A stretch of 56,757 nucleotides of DNA from Pseudomonadota bacterium (lineage in GTDB: Bacteria; Desulfobacterota; Desulfovibrionia; Desulfovibrionales; Desulfomicrobiaceae), in the NCBI GenBank assembly GCA_023393525.1, contig JAEWKZ010000048.1:1-56757 (forward strand), written 5' to 3'. Positions 15,378-23,718 of this stretch are shown here, in pieces. Under the pieces are notes generated by a model. That model did not search any database. It worked only from the letters and a program-made list of their open reading frames with translations, and was not told where the DNA came from. Each line of letters starts with the position of its first letter. Position 1 is the stretch's first letter. The position numbers and the translations under genes were made by a program.

Positions 15378-17471
15378 TTACATGATGCGAGGCTGAATGA
15401 AAATGAGAAGTTCCGCCTTGCTTTTCGTGTCGTAGGTGTTCTTGAAAAGCCAACCCAGCCCGGGCACGTCTCCCAAGCCGGGAATCTGGTTCTTGCCCGT
15501 GGTTTCAGTGGACTTCTGCACGCCACCGATGACAATGGTCTCACGATCGCTCACCATCATCTTTGTCTTGGTCTGCTTGGTATCAATGTCTCGACCATCG
15601 CTCTTGGGGCTGTCATCGCTGATTTCGAGGTCCAGAATGAGCTTGTTGTCCGGGGTGATCTGCGGCAGGACCGAGATCTTCAGCACCGCTTCCTCGTACT
15701 CGGTCGTGGTGCCGCCGCTCTCCGACTCTGTCGCCGTGGCGAGCTTGGTGCCCTGCTGGATCTCCGCCCTGTTGTTGTTCAGCGTCAAAATCCGGGGTGA
15801 AGAAATCGTCTTCACCAGATTCTTGGTTTCACCCAGTTGCAGGGCGGCATCGAGACTGAACAGATCCTCTCCGAAAAACTTGCCGATCTTGCCGCCGATG
15901 GTGAAGCCGGGGACGGTGTTCACGGCGGCCCAGCCGTCGTTCAACCCAATGCTGCCGCCCCACTGCGAACCAGGAACCGGATCGCCATCGTCATCCACAC
16001 CTCTGTAATATTTGTTGTCCGCACCCCACTGCACTCCCAGGCTGCGCTGGAATTCATCAGTGGCGTAGACTAGGCGAGCCTCAATCATGACCTGGCGTTC
16101 GGCGCGGTCGAGTTTCTTGATGAAACTGTCGACGCGCTTCAAGGTGTCCTCGGTGTCGGTGACGATGAGGATATTTGTCCGGGGATCGGAAGAGACGGAC
16201 CCGCGTCCGGTCAGCATGGTCTTGACCTTGCCTTCGAACTCGGCGGCGGTGTTGTAGTTGATCTGCATGTACTCGGTCTTGAGCGGCGCCAGATTCTGCA
16301 TGCTGACCTGCGCCTGGATGGCGGCTTCGCGGGCCTTCTGCAGCTGGACGCGTTCGGCCTCGAGTTTCGTGGTCGAGGCGATGCGCATGATGTTGCCCTT
16401 TATGACCATGCCGAGATTCCTTTGCAAAAGCACCAGGTCGAGGGCCTGATCCCAGGGGATGTCCACGAGCTTGAGGGAGATCTTGCCCGAGATATCGTCA
16501 TCGAGAATCAGGTTGTAGCCACTGATTTCAGAGATCAGACGCAGGACATGCTCGACGTCCGCATCCTGCAGGTCGATGGAAATCCTTTCGCCGGTGTAGC
16601 GTTCCTTCATTCCGGGGAAAAGGGTGTTGAGTTCCTGAATTTCACTCGTCTCCTCGACGGGTTCCTGCAACGCGGCAGCGGACGGGGCCGCCGAACGCGG
16701 CGCGGCGGGAGCGCTCTTGCCCTTGATCAGGATGTGGGTCTCGTCGCCTTTGCGCAGTACGGACAGCGCGGGGTTCTTCGCACCGGCGAAAAGCAGGTAC
16801 GCGTTCCCTTCGTTGTCATTGTAGGCGGTGACATATTCTATTGAAGAACCGAGCTTGGTGACGTCATATTTTTTGAGCAGGGGTTCCTGGAACCGCACCT
16901 TGCGAAAGGTGAGCTTGAAATCCCCTTCCTGTCCGGGCGTGACTTCATAGGGCAGGCTCGAATAGGTGATGACCTGCAAGGAATCGTTCTTCGGCTTGAA
17001 ATTCAGGGCCGTGATGTAGTTGGAAGGAGCCTGGGGCGTTGCGACCTCGTCCGCGACAAGCATCAGGCGGCCTCGACCGTCCGCCTGTCTGGAAAGAAGA
17101 AACTTGCTTTTCTCGTTCAGCGACACACCAAGCGCCGCCACCTTCCCCCCATCCATTTCCTTCCGCAAATCACCGACCAGCGTCGTTGTGTCCATGGGCA
17201 GTTCGAAATCCGTGACCGCAGGCGTGAACATGACCTTGATGAACGCGTCGGAGTCATGGTCGGCATACATCTGGGTATCGGCATCGAGAGGGATGTCGAT
17301 GATCGTCTTGCCCAAAGCCTCCGAAACAACCAGCGTCGGCAGATTCTGCGCGGCAAGTTCCGGCGCGTCGGCGGATTCAACCGTGGCAGGTTTGGAGTGC
17401 GTCGCGCACGAAGTCAGCACAACGATACAACAAAAAATCAAGAATCCAGATATCGCTCTGAAGATCTTCAT
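15378..17471 (-). CDS. pilQ: Type IV pilus secretin PilQ
   Basis: A 697-residue outer-membrane secretin that forms the gated exit pore for the pilus. The lipobox LTSC near residue 22 gives it a lipid anchor. The N-terminal part (about 45-265) holds beta-rich AMIN-like regions. The N0 domain (ISIDLQDADVEHVLRLISEISGYNLILDDDISGKI) and N1 domain (LKTEYMQINYNTAAEF) follow, then the secretin domain with ERQVMIEARLVY and a C-terminal GLGDVPGLGWLFKNTYDTKSKAELLIFIQP. It is last in pilMNOPQ, 6 bases after pilP. No major pilin, PilB, PilT or PilC is in the window. Confidence 0.95.
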   Translation of the reverse strand: MKIFRAISGFLIFCCIVVLTSCATHSKPATVESADAPELAAQNLPTLVVSEALGKTIIDIPLDADTQMYADHDSDAFIKVMFTPAVTDFELPMDTTTLVGDLRKEMDGGKVAALGVSLNEKSKFLLSRQADGRGRLMLVADEVATPQAPSNYITALNFKPKNDSLQVITYSSLPYEVTPGQEGDFKLTFRKVRFQEPLLKKYDVTKLGSSIEYVTAYNDNEGNAYLLFAGAKNPALSVLRKGDETHILIKGKSAPAAPRSAAPSAAALQEPVEETSEIQELNTLFPGMKERYTGERISIDLQDADVEHVLRLISEISGYNLILDDDISGKISLKLVDIPWDQALDLVLLQRNLGMVIKGNIMRIASTTKLEAERVQLQKAREAAIQAQVSMQNLAPLKTEYMQINYNTAAEFEGKVKTMLTGRGSVSSDPRTNILIVTDTEDTLKRVDSFIKKLDRAERQVMIEARLVYATDEFQRSLGVQWGADNKYYRGVDDDGDPVPGSQWGGSIGLNDGWAAVNTVPGFTIGGKIGKFFGEDLFSLDAALQLGETKNLVKTISSPRILTLNNNRAEIQQGTKLATATESESGGTTTEYEEAVLKISVLPQITPDNKLILDLEISDDSPKSDGRDIDTKQTKTKMMVSDRETIVIGGVQKSTETTGKNQIPGLGDVPGLGWLFKNTYDTKSKAELLIFIQPRIM

Positions 17472-17477
17472 AGCTCC

Positions 17478-17969
17478 CTACTCCTTCTCTTGCCGCAATC
17501 TTAAATTAATTGTTCGCTTCTTCGCTTCACCAAAAACATCGATGACGTCTTCTTCGACGACAAGCACTTCATTTCCGATGGATGTGACCACCCCGTCATA
17601 CAGTCCGATGGTCATTCCCGGACGGATCAAATATCCTTTTCCGTCCGGCAGCTCGACCATCGCCAAGGCACCGCCTCCGGGCTTGTCGAGGATACCGATG
17701 AGCTTCAAGCTGCGCACATCGACCGTCTCAAGCGGCGTCGCGGCCTTTTTTTCAATCTTGGCCTTCTTGGCCGCCTGCATGAGTTCGTACTCGCGTACCT
17801 TCACGAACGACACGAACGGATCAATCTTTCCCTTGGCATCGTAAGGAGGATATTGCGAGGTGATCCAGGACGGAAACTCCTCGCCGGAAGCATCCGCGGG
17901 CGCCTCCGCGGCAATGGCGGTCGCGCTCAAAAAAAACAGGACACTCAGAATCAAGAGGTGTGCTTTCAT
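17478..17969 (-). CDS. pilP: Type IV pilus lipoprotein-like assembly protein PilP
   Basis: A 163-residue periplasmic protein with a signal peptide (MKAHLLILSVLFFLSATAIAAEAPA). The short linker PPYDAKGKIDPFVSF is typical of PilP, and a small beta domain follows (LKLIGILDKPGGGALAMVELPDGKGYLIRPGMTIGLYDGVVTSI). It lacks a lipobox Cys, unlike classical PilP. It bridges the inner-membrane PilNO pair to PilQ. The start at 17969 gives a clean signal peptide but has no strong ribosome site; it lies 13 bases after the pilO stop, so coupled translation is likely. Confidence 0.92.
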   Translation of the reverse strand: MKAHLLILSVLFFLSATAIAAEAPADASGEEFPSWITSQYPPYDAKGKIDPFVSFVKVREYELMQAAKKAKIEKKAATPLETVDVRSLKLIGILDKPGGGALAMVELPDGKGYLIRPGMTIGLYDGVVTSIGNEVLVVEEDVIDVFGEAKKRTINLRLRQEKE

Positions 17970-17982
17970 GGCGTTGTATTCA

Positions 17983-18624
17983 CTATTTTTTCTTGCTTTG
18001 TTTTTTCTGCGCCTCGCGGGCCGCAATCTCTGCCTCTGTCAGTGCCCTGTACACCTGGAGCACCAAACTCGTATTCAGATACTTCTCCGTGGGCGAAAAA
18101 TCGGAAACCGGCGAAAAGGTCACGTTTTGAATCGTGACAAGGCGATCAAGCCTAGTCAGGCGGTCAAAATAGGTGACAAGCCGGTGGAATGTCCCGCTGA
18201 TCTGCAACTGAACGCTGCGGGTCGCGTAGAACTCCTGAATCTGTTCGGCGCCGGGCTGAAAAAGAATGAACTCCACATTCTCGTCACGCCCCAGCTTCTC
18301 GAACGAGGACAAGAGCATTTCAAGCGCCCGAGAGTCTTCAGGCAGCAGCGTCTTGGCGTAATAGAGCTCTTTGTTCTTCGCGGCCAGGCTGCGCTCCAAT
18401 TCGGGCAGCTTGGCCACCTGGGCGCGGTACAGCGCGATGTCCTTGTCGAGCTTTTCGATGTTCTGCCGCGCTTTCGTTATCTGCACGAGTTTGTCGTCCA
18501 GGATGAAATACCAGTATGCCCCATAGACCACAGCCGCCAAACCGAGCAGTATCAACAGCAACTGCACGGATGACAATTCAGCGAATTTCTTGGAAACAGA
18601 TGACTTATCCATTTGTTGTTCCAT
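17983..18624 (-). CDS. pilO: Type IV pilus inner-membrane protein PilO
   Basis: A 213-residue protein with one N-terminal membrane segment (VQLLLILLGLAAVVYGAYWYFIL), a coiled coil (about 45-90) and a C-terminal ferredoxin-like domain (VQLQISGTFHRLVTYFDRLTRLDRLVTIQNVTF), as in PilO. It pairs with PilN in the pilus alignment complex. The start overlaps the end of pilN by 20 bases; the ATG at 18612, which overlaps the pilN stop, is also possible. The tail is Lys-rich. Confidence 0.93.
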   Translation of the reverse strand: MEQQMDKSSVSKKFAELSSVQLLLILLGLAAVVYGAYWYFILDDKLVQITKARQNIEKLDKDIALYRAQVAKLPELERSLAAKNKELYYAKTLLPEDSRALEMLLSSFEKLGRDENVEFILFQPGAEQIQEFYATRSVQLQISGTFHRLVTYFDRLTRLDRLVTIQNVTFSPVSDFSPTEKYLNTSLVLQVYRALTEAEIAAREAQKKQSKKK

Positions 18625-19189
18625 TCGTATTTGTGTTCTCGAAATACTCCTGGGCCTTGACCGAGCATTCGAAGGAAACCAGACCGAGACCGTCCACGGC
18701 GCGCCTCGAGGTCCTTCGGGTATCCACGCTGGCTATGTACTTGGACAGGCGAAGCCTCTCGACGTAGCTGACGAAGGCCTGGTTATCCAGGGCCACGCCG
18801 GCCAAGGCGATGTTTCCATTGGAATCGACATTGAATTTTTCGACCCAGATCTTGTTCTGCGGCATGTTGACGACGATCTCATCAATGTATCTGACCGGCA
18901 GGCCCTGACGAAGCCGCACGTCCTTGATGACCTTGACGCGGCCTTCAATGTCCTTGAGAGCCTGGATCGTCTCATTAACTTTTGCGACTTCCTTCTCTAG
19001 AAGCTTCTTGGTCTGCGTTCTGGCAGCGACAACTTCATCGAGTTCCGCCAACTGGGAAGAAAAAAAGTAGTCGACGCCAAAAACGGAGCCGAACACCAAC
19101 AGAACCCCTAATGCAAAAATGACGAAACTTTTCTCGATATTGGTCGTCTTTTTTCGTTTTTGCTGAGGGAGTAGATTAATTTTGATCAT
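18605..19189 (-). CDS. pilN: Type IV pilus inner-membrane protein PilN
   Basis: A 194-residue protein that begins with the PilN signature MIKINLLP, the peptide bound by PilM. One membrane segment (SFVIFALGVLLVFGSVFGVDYFF), a coiled coil and a C-terminal small domain follow (YIDEIVVNMPQNKIWVEKFNVDSNGNIALAGVALDNQAF). It starts 15 bases after pilM and overlaps pilO. Confidence 0.95.
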   Translation of the reverse strand: MIKINLLPQQKRKKTTNIEKSFVIFALGVLLVFGSVFGVDYFFSSQLAELDEVVAARTQTKKLLEKEVAKVNETIQALKDIEGRVKVIKDVRLRQGLPVRYIDEIVVNMPQNKIWVEKFNVDSNGNIALAGVALDNQAFVSYVERLRLSKYIASVDTRRTSRRAVDGLGLVSFECSVKAQEYFENTNTNGTTNG

Positions 19190-19204
19190 AGTTGGCTTCC
19201 ACTA

Positions 19205-20257
19205 TTAAATTGCTCTCAAGGCAAGGCCAAAAGGAACAACCATTTGAGGACCTACCTCATCAAGATATTCTTTCTGAAAGGAGTTTCTGTCGGCAAAGAC
19301 TTTGCGGAATGGATTGTGATACTGAACGTCCATATCGAGCTCTTTCTGAAAAGCGTCCTTGAGCCCACCCAAAAGAGCCCCGCCACCGGACAGGTAGAGG
19401 GACTCGGCAGGCACGACATTGCTCGAAGACGATTGATAAAAGCCGATCAGCCGTTTCAGTTCGTCGCACCAATTCTTGAAAGTCTTGTTCACGGCGTCGG
19501 AAATCGCCTTTGCATTCTTCGCGTCAAGGTCTTCCTTGCCGCACAGCTTGATCCGCTCCGCCTCGACTCGCTTCAGATTGAGCAAGGAGGCCAGCGACTC
19601 CGTCACCACCCGCCCGCCGAACGCGACTTCGCGCAGAAAAACCGGCTGCGCCTTGTGATAGATGCAAAAAACGCTCTGCGCGCCGCCAATATCAAGAAGG
19701 TAGACGGGCTTTTCCTGTTGCTCGGGATAATTGTATTCAAAGCTGTTGCAGATGGCGAAAGAGTCCACATCGATAACCGAAAGAGACAGGCCCGATTGTC
19801 CGATGACGTCGCTCAAATTCTGTACGACTTTCTTTTTGCTGGCCACCAGCAGGACGTCATAGCTCTTGTCCTTCGCCCCAGGGCCCAAAACCTGAAAATC
19901 CAAGTATACATCATTGATATCAAAGGGAATATACTGACGAGCATCCTTGTGGACCGTATCCGAAAGCGTTTTAGGGGAATCGGATTCGAAGGTGACCCGC
20001 TTCACGATCACCGCATGGCCGGCCATGGAAGAGGCGACAACCTGTTCCTTTAATGCAAGCTGTGACCAAAGCCCCGCGATCTTCTTTGCTGTCGCTGAAT
20101 TGTTGTCCAGATCTCCAGGCTGCCAAGGACTTCTCGACAAGCTCTCCAAAATCAAATCCCCTTTTCCTGGCCGAATCTTTACCATTTTCAGCCATTCGCT
20201 TCCAAGATCCAGACCGACGCCGGCATTTTTCTTAGAAAAAAACCCTAATTTTTTCAC
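19205..20257 (-). CDS. pilM: Type IV pilus actin-like ATPase PilM
   Basis: A 350-residue cytoplasmic protein of the actin/FtsA fold that anchors the pilus alignment complex. Visible parts are the first phosphate loop (AGVGLDLGSEWLKMVKI), DARQYIPFDINDVYLDFQVL, the VYLLDIGGAQSVFCIYH second phosphate loop, and LYLSGGGALLGGLKDAFQKEL. The first codon is GTG, with GAGGAT about 8 bases upstream. It leads the pilMNOPQ operon; the AT-rich region 20258-20660 should carry the promoter. Confidence 0.95.
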   Translation of the reverse strand: MKKLGFFSKKNAGVGLDLGSEWLKMVKIRPGKGDLILESLSRSPWQPGDLDNNSATAKKIAGLWSQLALKEQVVASSMAGHAVIVKRVTFESDSPKTLSDTVHKDARQYIPFDINDVYLDFQVLGPGAKDKSYDVLLVASKKKVVQNLSDVIGQSGLSLSVIDVDSFAICNSFEYNYPEQQEKPVYLLDIGGAQSVFCIYHKAQPVFLREVAFGGRVVTESLASLLNLKRVEAERIKLCGKEDLDAKNAKAISDAVNKTFKNWCDELKRLIGFYQSSSSNVVPAESLYLSGGGALLGGLKDAFQKELDMDVQYHNPFRKVFADRNSFQKEYLDEVGPQMVVPFGLALRAI

Positions 20258-20660
20258 TGCGTTATATCCTCAACGATTTTTTTCGCCACACAAAATCCTG
20301 CATTTACTCGTCGATATTTATTTTACTAACACAAAAGAGGCAGCTCATGCAAGAAATAATGCTTAGAAAAACACTGAGCAAAATAATCGTCTTTAACCAT
20401 TTTGCTACTTACTTCATCGACAAAATCCCTACTCATTTTTTCTTCATGCTTCGGAGTCAGGGCAACATCACTCGTTGAAACACTGATCGATACGTAACTC
20501 CCGGACCGATTCACCCACAAATATACTCGTTCCTGCGAACGCAAAGAAGGCAAAGGAAGATTTCATCTGCCGAAACGACCCTTGCAAACCGGAACCACCT
20601 AGGTCTTCCACATCGCCGGACACATCGTTTCCTGTCGCAACTCGCGCACAGAAGTCGCCG
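20258..20660. other. Intergenic region upstream of pilM
   Basis: About 400 bases without a convincing gene. On the minus strand, 20326-20553 is open and would give 75 residues with plausible composition (for example VSISVSTSDVALTP). It would need a TTG start and has no ribosome site, so it may be a decayed or very small gene. Otherwise the region probably holds the pilM promoter. Confidence 0.4.
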
Positions 20661-20705
20661 CAAAAAAAAAAGCAAGCCCGTTTCCAAGCGAGAAACGGGC
20701 TTGCT
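20661..20705 (-). terminator. Terminator downstream of icd
   Basis: AGCAAGCCCGTTTC (20671-20684) pairs with GAAACGGGCTTGCT (20692-20705). On the minus strand a run of nine T follows. It lies 165 bases after the icd stop, leaving a long 3' untranslated region. Confidence 0.85.
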
Positions 20706-20870
20706 ATGGTCAGGATATTTCGATTCAAAAACACACATCAGCACGTCCTGAGGCTACTGTGACCGCCCGGACACGGACATGCGCAACATCAAAAAAAGAG
20801 GCATGATCCGCTTGTCATGGGCCGCCGACGCACTGTCGACATGTAATGTTCAGCGCAGACTGCAAATCCG

Positions 20871-22028
20871 CTACACCTTTTCAAGATTGGCAAGCAAAAT
20901 GTCCCCGAATTCAGCGCAGCCGACCTGCTTCGCATGCGCCATCTGGGCGGCCAGGTCGACGGTCACCAGTCCTTGGGAGATGGCCAGTTCCACCGCCTTG
21001 CGAATTTTCTGCGCAGCGGCATGCCAGCCGACGTGGTCAAGCATCAGGGCGCCGGACAGAATCAGGCTGCCGGGGTTGGCGAGATCCTTGCCTTCGATCG
21101 TCGGAGCCGTTCCGTGGGTGGGCTCGAAAAAGGCCAGTTCACTGCTCATGTTCACCCCGGGTGCCAGGCCAAGACCTCCGACCTGGGCGGCCAGGGCGTC
21201 GGAAAGATAATCTCCGTTCAGATTCGGAGTGGCGACAACATCGTACCTCTCGGGCCGGATCAAGACCTCCTGGAACATGGCGTCGGCAATCCTGTCCTGG
21301 AGCACGACCCGACCGGGGGGGCAGCACTCTTCGCCTTCGCGTACGACCACGCCGGCGAATTCCTCGGCGGCGAGCTCGTAACCCCAGTTGCGGAACGCGC
21401 CTTCCGTGAACTTCATGATATTGCCCTTGTGGGCCATGGTCACGCTCGTCCGATTCTGTTCAAGGGCGAACTGGATGGCTTTGCGGATCAGCCTCTTGGA
21501 ACCTTTCGCCGTCATCGGCTTGATGCCGATGCCGCTCTGCTCGTCCACGTTGGCGCCCATTTCGTCCCGCAGGAAGGCGATGAGCTTTTTCGCCTCCGCA
21601 CTTCCGGCCTGCCATTCGATCCCGGCATAGACATCCTCGGTGTTTTCACGAAAAATGACCATGTTCACGCGCTCAGGATGCTTCACCGGGCTTTCGATGC
21701 CTTTGAAGTATTCGATGGGCCGGATGCAGGCGAACAGGTCCAGGGTCTGGCGCATGGTGACGTTCAGGCTGCGGAAACCTTTGCCTACCGGAGTCTCAAG
21801 AGGGCCCTTCATGGCCAGGTCCGCGTTCTTGAGCGTATCAAGGGTGGCCTGGGGAAGATAGGTCCCGGTCTGTTCAAAGGCCTTCTTGCCGGCCAGCAGC
21901 TCCACCCAGTCGAAGCCGCGGCCGTCGGCGAACGACAGCTCCACGGCCCTGTCGATGACGGGCCGACCGGCAGCCCACACTTCCCGTCCTATTCCGTCGC
22001 CTTCAATAAAATATACTCTGCGTTTCAT
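20871..22028 (-). CDS. icd: NADP-dependent isocitrate dehydrogenase
   Basis: A 385-residue enzyme that converts isocitrate to 2-oxoglutarate and CO2. It has the substrate loop RSLNVTMRQTLDLFACIRPIEYF (the Ser corresponds to the phosphorylated Ser of E. coli Icd), MVIFRENTEDVYAGIEW, TMAHKGNIMKFTEGAF, NLNGDYLSDALAAQVGGLG and FFEPTHGTAPTIEGKD. It is about 30 residues shorter than E. coli Icd. The start at 22028 has GAGGAG upstream; a longer frame to 22106 would be non-coding. It is in a single-gene unit between two terminators. In sulfate reducers with an incomplete citric acid cycle it serves glutamate synthesis. Confidence 0.95.
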   Translation of the reverse strand: MKRRVYFIEGDGIGREVWAAGRPVIDRAVELSFADGRGFDWVELLAGKKAFEQTGTYLPQATLDTLKNADLAMKGPLETPVGKGFRSLNVTMRQTLDLFACIRPIEYFKGIESPVKHPERVNMVIFRENTEDVYAGIEWQAGSAEAKKLIAFLRDEMGANVDEQSGIGIKPMTAKGSKRLIRKAIQFALEQNRTSVTMAHKGNIMKFTEGAFRNWGYELAAEEFAGVVVREGEECCPPGRVVLQDRIADAMFQEVLIRPERYDVVATPNLNGDYLSDALAAQVGGLGLAPGVNMSSELAFFEPTHGTAPTIEGKDLANPGSLILSGALMLDHVGWHAAAQKIRKAVELAISQGLVTVDLAAQMAHAKQVGCAEFGDILLANLEKV

Positions 22029-22044
22029 GATTTCTCCTCGATCA

Positions 22045-22069
22045 AAAAATAAAAACCCCTCGCGGGGTT
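22045..22069 (-). terminator. Short terminator-like hairpin after cheX-like gene
   Basis: AACCCC (22054-22059) pairs with GGGGTT (22064-22069), followed on the minus strand by a T-rich run. The stem is only 6 bp, and it sits in the icd leader. Confidence 0.5.
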
Positions 22070-22123
22070 GGGGATAGTAAAAGATTATTGATCGCGCAAC
22101 CGCCAAAAAGCGGCCGCGCCGGA

Positions 22124-22603
22124 TCAGCTGAAACAGACTTCGACCATGATCGAACCGTGCGGCGTCTCGAAAGGAATGGCCAGGATGGCGCTGGTCGAGA
22201 CGTGCCGTATGACGTGTCCCGGCCCGGTGATCACGGAAGGAATCGCGCCTTCGAAAACCATGCCCATTCCCACAAGCCCCTTGCGGGCCTGCCCTGAAAT
22301 CATGTTGGTCAATTCGCCCACGGCATCGGTGACCACATCGTTGATCTCCGACTGCTCCTCGAAAAGCATCGCGCTCACAATGCCCAGCGCCGAGGCCGAG
22401 GTGAAGGTCAGAGACATGGTCCCCTTGCTCTTGCCCTTGGGGTTCGAGAATCCGATCACGCCCGTGACGTCGCCCTGGGCGCCGGCATGCTGTTTGACAA
22501 ACGGAGAACCCGCCTTGGCCTCGGTCATGGCCATCGTCGCCAGGACGCCGGTCGTCGCGTCCACAAACTGCGCAATTATGCCTTTTATCGTATCATTCAT
22601 CAT
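22124..22603 (-). CDS. cheX: CheX-like chemotaxis phosphatase
   Basis: A 159-residue protein of the CheX/CheC fold. The helix DAVGELTNMISGQARKGL carries the ExxN pair (E-L-T-N) that in CheX catalyses dephosphorylation of CheY-P. The rest matches CheX in pattern: a first beta segment GVIGFSNPKGKSKGTMSLTF and a final strand GSIMVEVCF. No other chemotaxis gene is adjacent, so it may act on an orphan receiver. One candidate is the single-domain response regulator at 26165-26554, but that is inference. The start has a double ATG and a weak GGCGGTG site. Confidence 0.9.
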   Translation of the reverse strand: MMNDTIKGIIAQFVDATTGVLATMAMTEAKAGSPFVKQHAGAQGDVTGVIGFSNPKGKSKGTMSLTFTSASALGIVSAMLFEEQSEINDVVTDAVGELTNMISGQARKGLVGMGMVFEGAIPSVITGPGHVIRHVSTSAILAIPFETPHGSIMVEVCFS

Positions 22604-22677
22604 TACACCGCCATGTTGGACTCGTACATTGTGAACCGTTAGACGTCATCCTTCCACATGCCGCCTCGCGGTCCGAA

Positions 22678-23718
22678 TCATTGTGAACGCACCATCAAAT
22701 GAAAGAGGGATTGCACATACTTGCCCGAAACGACATCGGACAGGGCGAAAAGAGGCAAGGGGCCTCGCGCGATGCTTCCGGCGAAGGCGAGCCACAGCTC
22801 AAGAGACAAATTTCCCAGCGCCGGATCCACGGCTGTTTCCCATAACCGCCCCGCTCGCTCCTCGTCCAGGCCAAAAAAGCGGCAGCGCAGCGGACGTCCC
22901 GCAAAAAGGATGCATTTTCCGTTTTCCAGCAGCGGACAGCGTGCGCTGGCGTCCGACAAACAATACTCCTCGGCCTTGACCTGGCTATCCACAAGACGCT
23001 CCCTGCGGGCGGTCTCCACTGCCCTGGCGATGACCTCCAGGCGCTTTTCGCTGGTCAGCCCGACATTCATCCGCTGGGTCAGGTACACGGCCTCGATCAT
23101 GGGCAAGCGGATCGGGGTGCTGCAACACTTGTCATGCTCCCTGCCGCACTTGTCGAGGATATCACGGGTCTCATCCTCCACCCTGGCCAGCAGCGCCTCA
23201 TAGTCGCGGAAGAACGGGCTCAGATCCACCGCCTTGTGCATTTCCAGGGACGGCTCCCGCACAGTCAGCTTCGGGCTTTGCTTTCCATATTTGCGGATCG
23301 TCCACCACTGTGAAAAATTGGCGGGTTTGGACCGAAGCGTGCGTAGCTTGAACCAGGCCAGGCGATGCCCCAATCCCCGGCGCAGGAGATAGGCATTGAG
23401 CACCGTACCGGTCCGCCCGATGCCGTGACGGCAATGGATGAGCACCTTCTTGCCCAGATAGATGGCCTCGTCGAGCCAGGCCAGAGCCTTTTCCAGTTCC
23501 GCCAGTTCCGGCGCCTCCTCGTCGGCAAGGGGCATGTGGTACACTTCGAATCCCGCGGCGCATTCGATATCGTGCAGATCGCAGAATTCACCGCACAGAT
23601 TGAGGATCGCGCAGATGCCTTCGGCGCGCAGGCAATCGAGCTGCTCGTAGCTCATGGGCGCAGCGCCGACGGCGAGCTGATCCGTGACCCAGGTCGCTGA
23701 GTAGGCCGCGCGGCTCAT
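22678..23718 (-). CDS. Dual-specificity protein phosphatase fused to a YkgJ-type cysteine-cluster domain
   Basis: A 346-residue fusion. Residues about 5-150 are a dual-specificity/tyrosine phosphatase domain with the P-loop HCRHGIGRTG (catalytic Cys96, Arg102) and a likely general acid, Asp66, in MPLADEEAP. Residues about 185-330 resemble the YkgJ zinc/iron-chelating family: C191-x6-CC198/199, C253, C261, C269 and C279 in the pattern CPLLENGKC...RPLRCR. The start overlaps the stop of the PEP-synthase-like gene by 4 bases (ATGA), so the two are translationally coupled. It is last in the PhnD/kinase/receiver operon. It may remove phosphate from a target of that system, with a metal or redox centre as sensor; this is inference. 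Confidence 0.88.
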   Translation of the reverse strand: MSRAAYSATWVTDQLAVGAAPMSYEQLDCLRAEGICAILNLCGEFCDLHDIECAAGFEVYHMPLADEEAPELAELEKALAWLDEAIYLGKKVLIHCRHGIGRTGTVLNAYLLRRGLGHRLAWFKLRTLRSKPANFSQWWTIRKYGKQSPKLTVREPSLEMHKAVDLSPFFRDYEALLARVEDETRDILDKCGREHDKCCSTPIRLPMIEAVYLTQRMNVGLTSEKRLEVIARAVETARRERLVDSQVKAEEYCLSDASARCPLLENGKCILFAGRPLRCRFFGLDEERAGRLWETAVDPALGNLSLELWLAFAGSIARGPLPLFALSDVVSGKYVQSLFHLMVRSQ

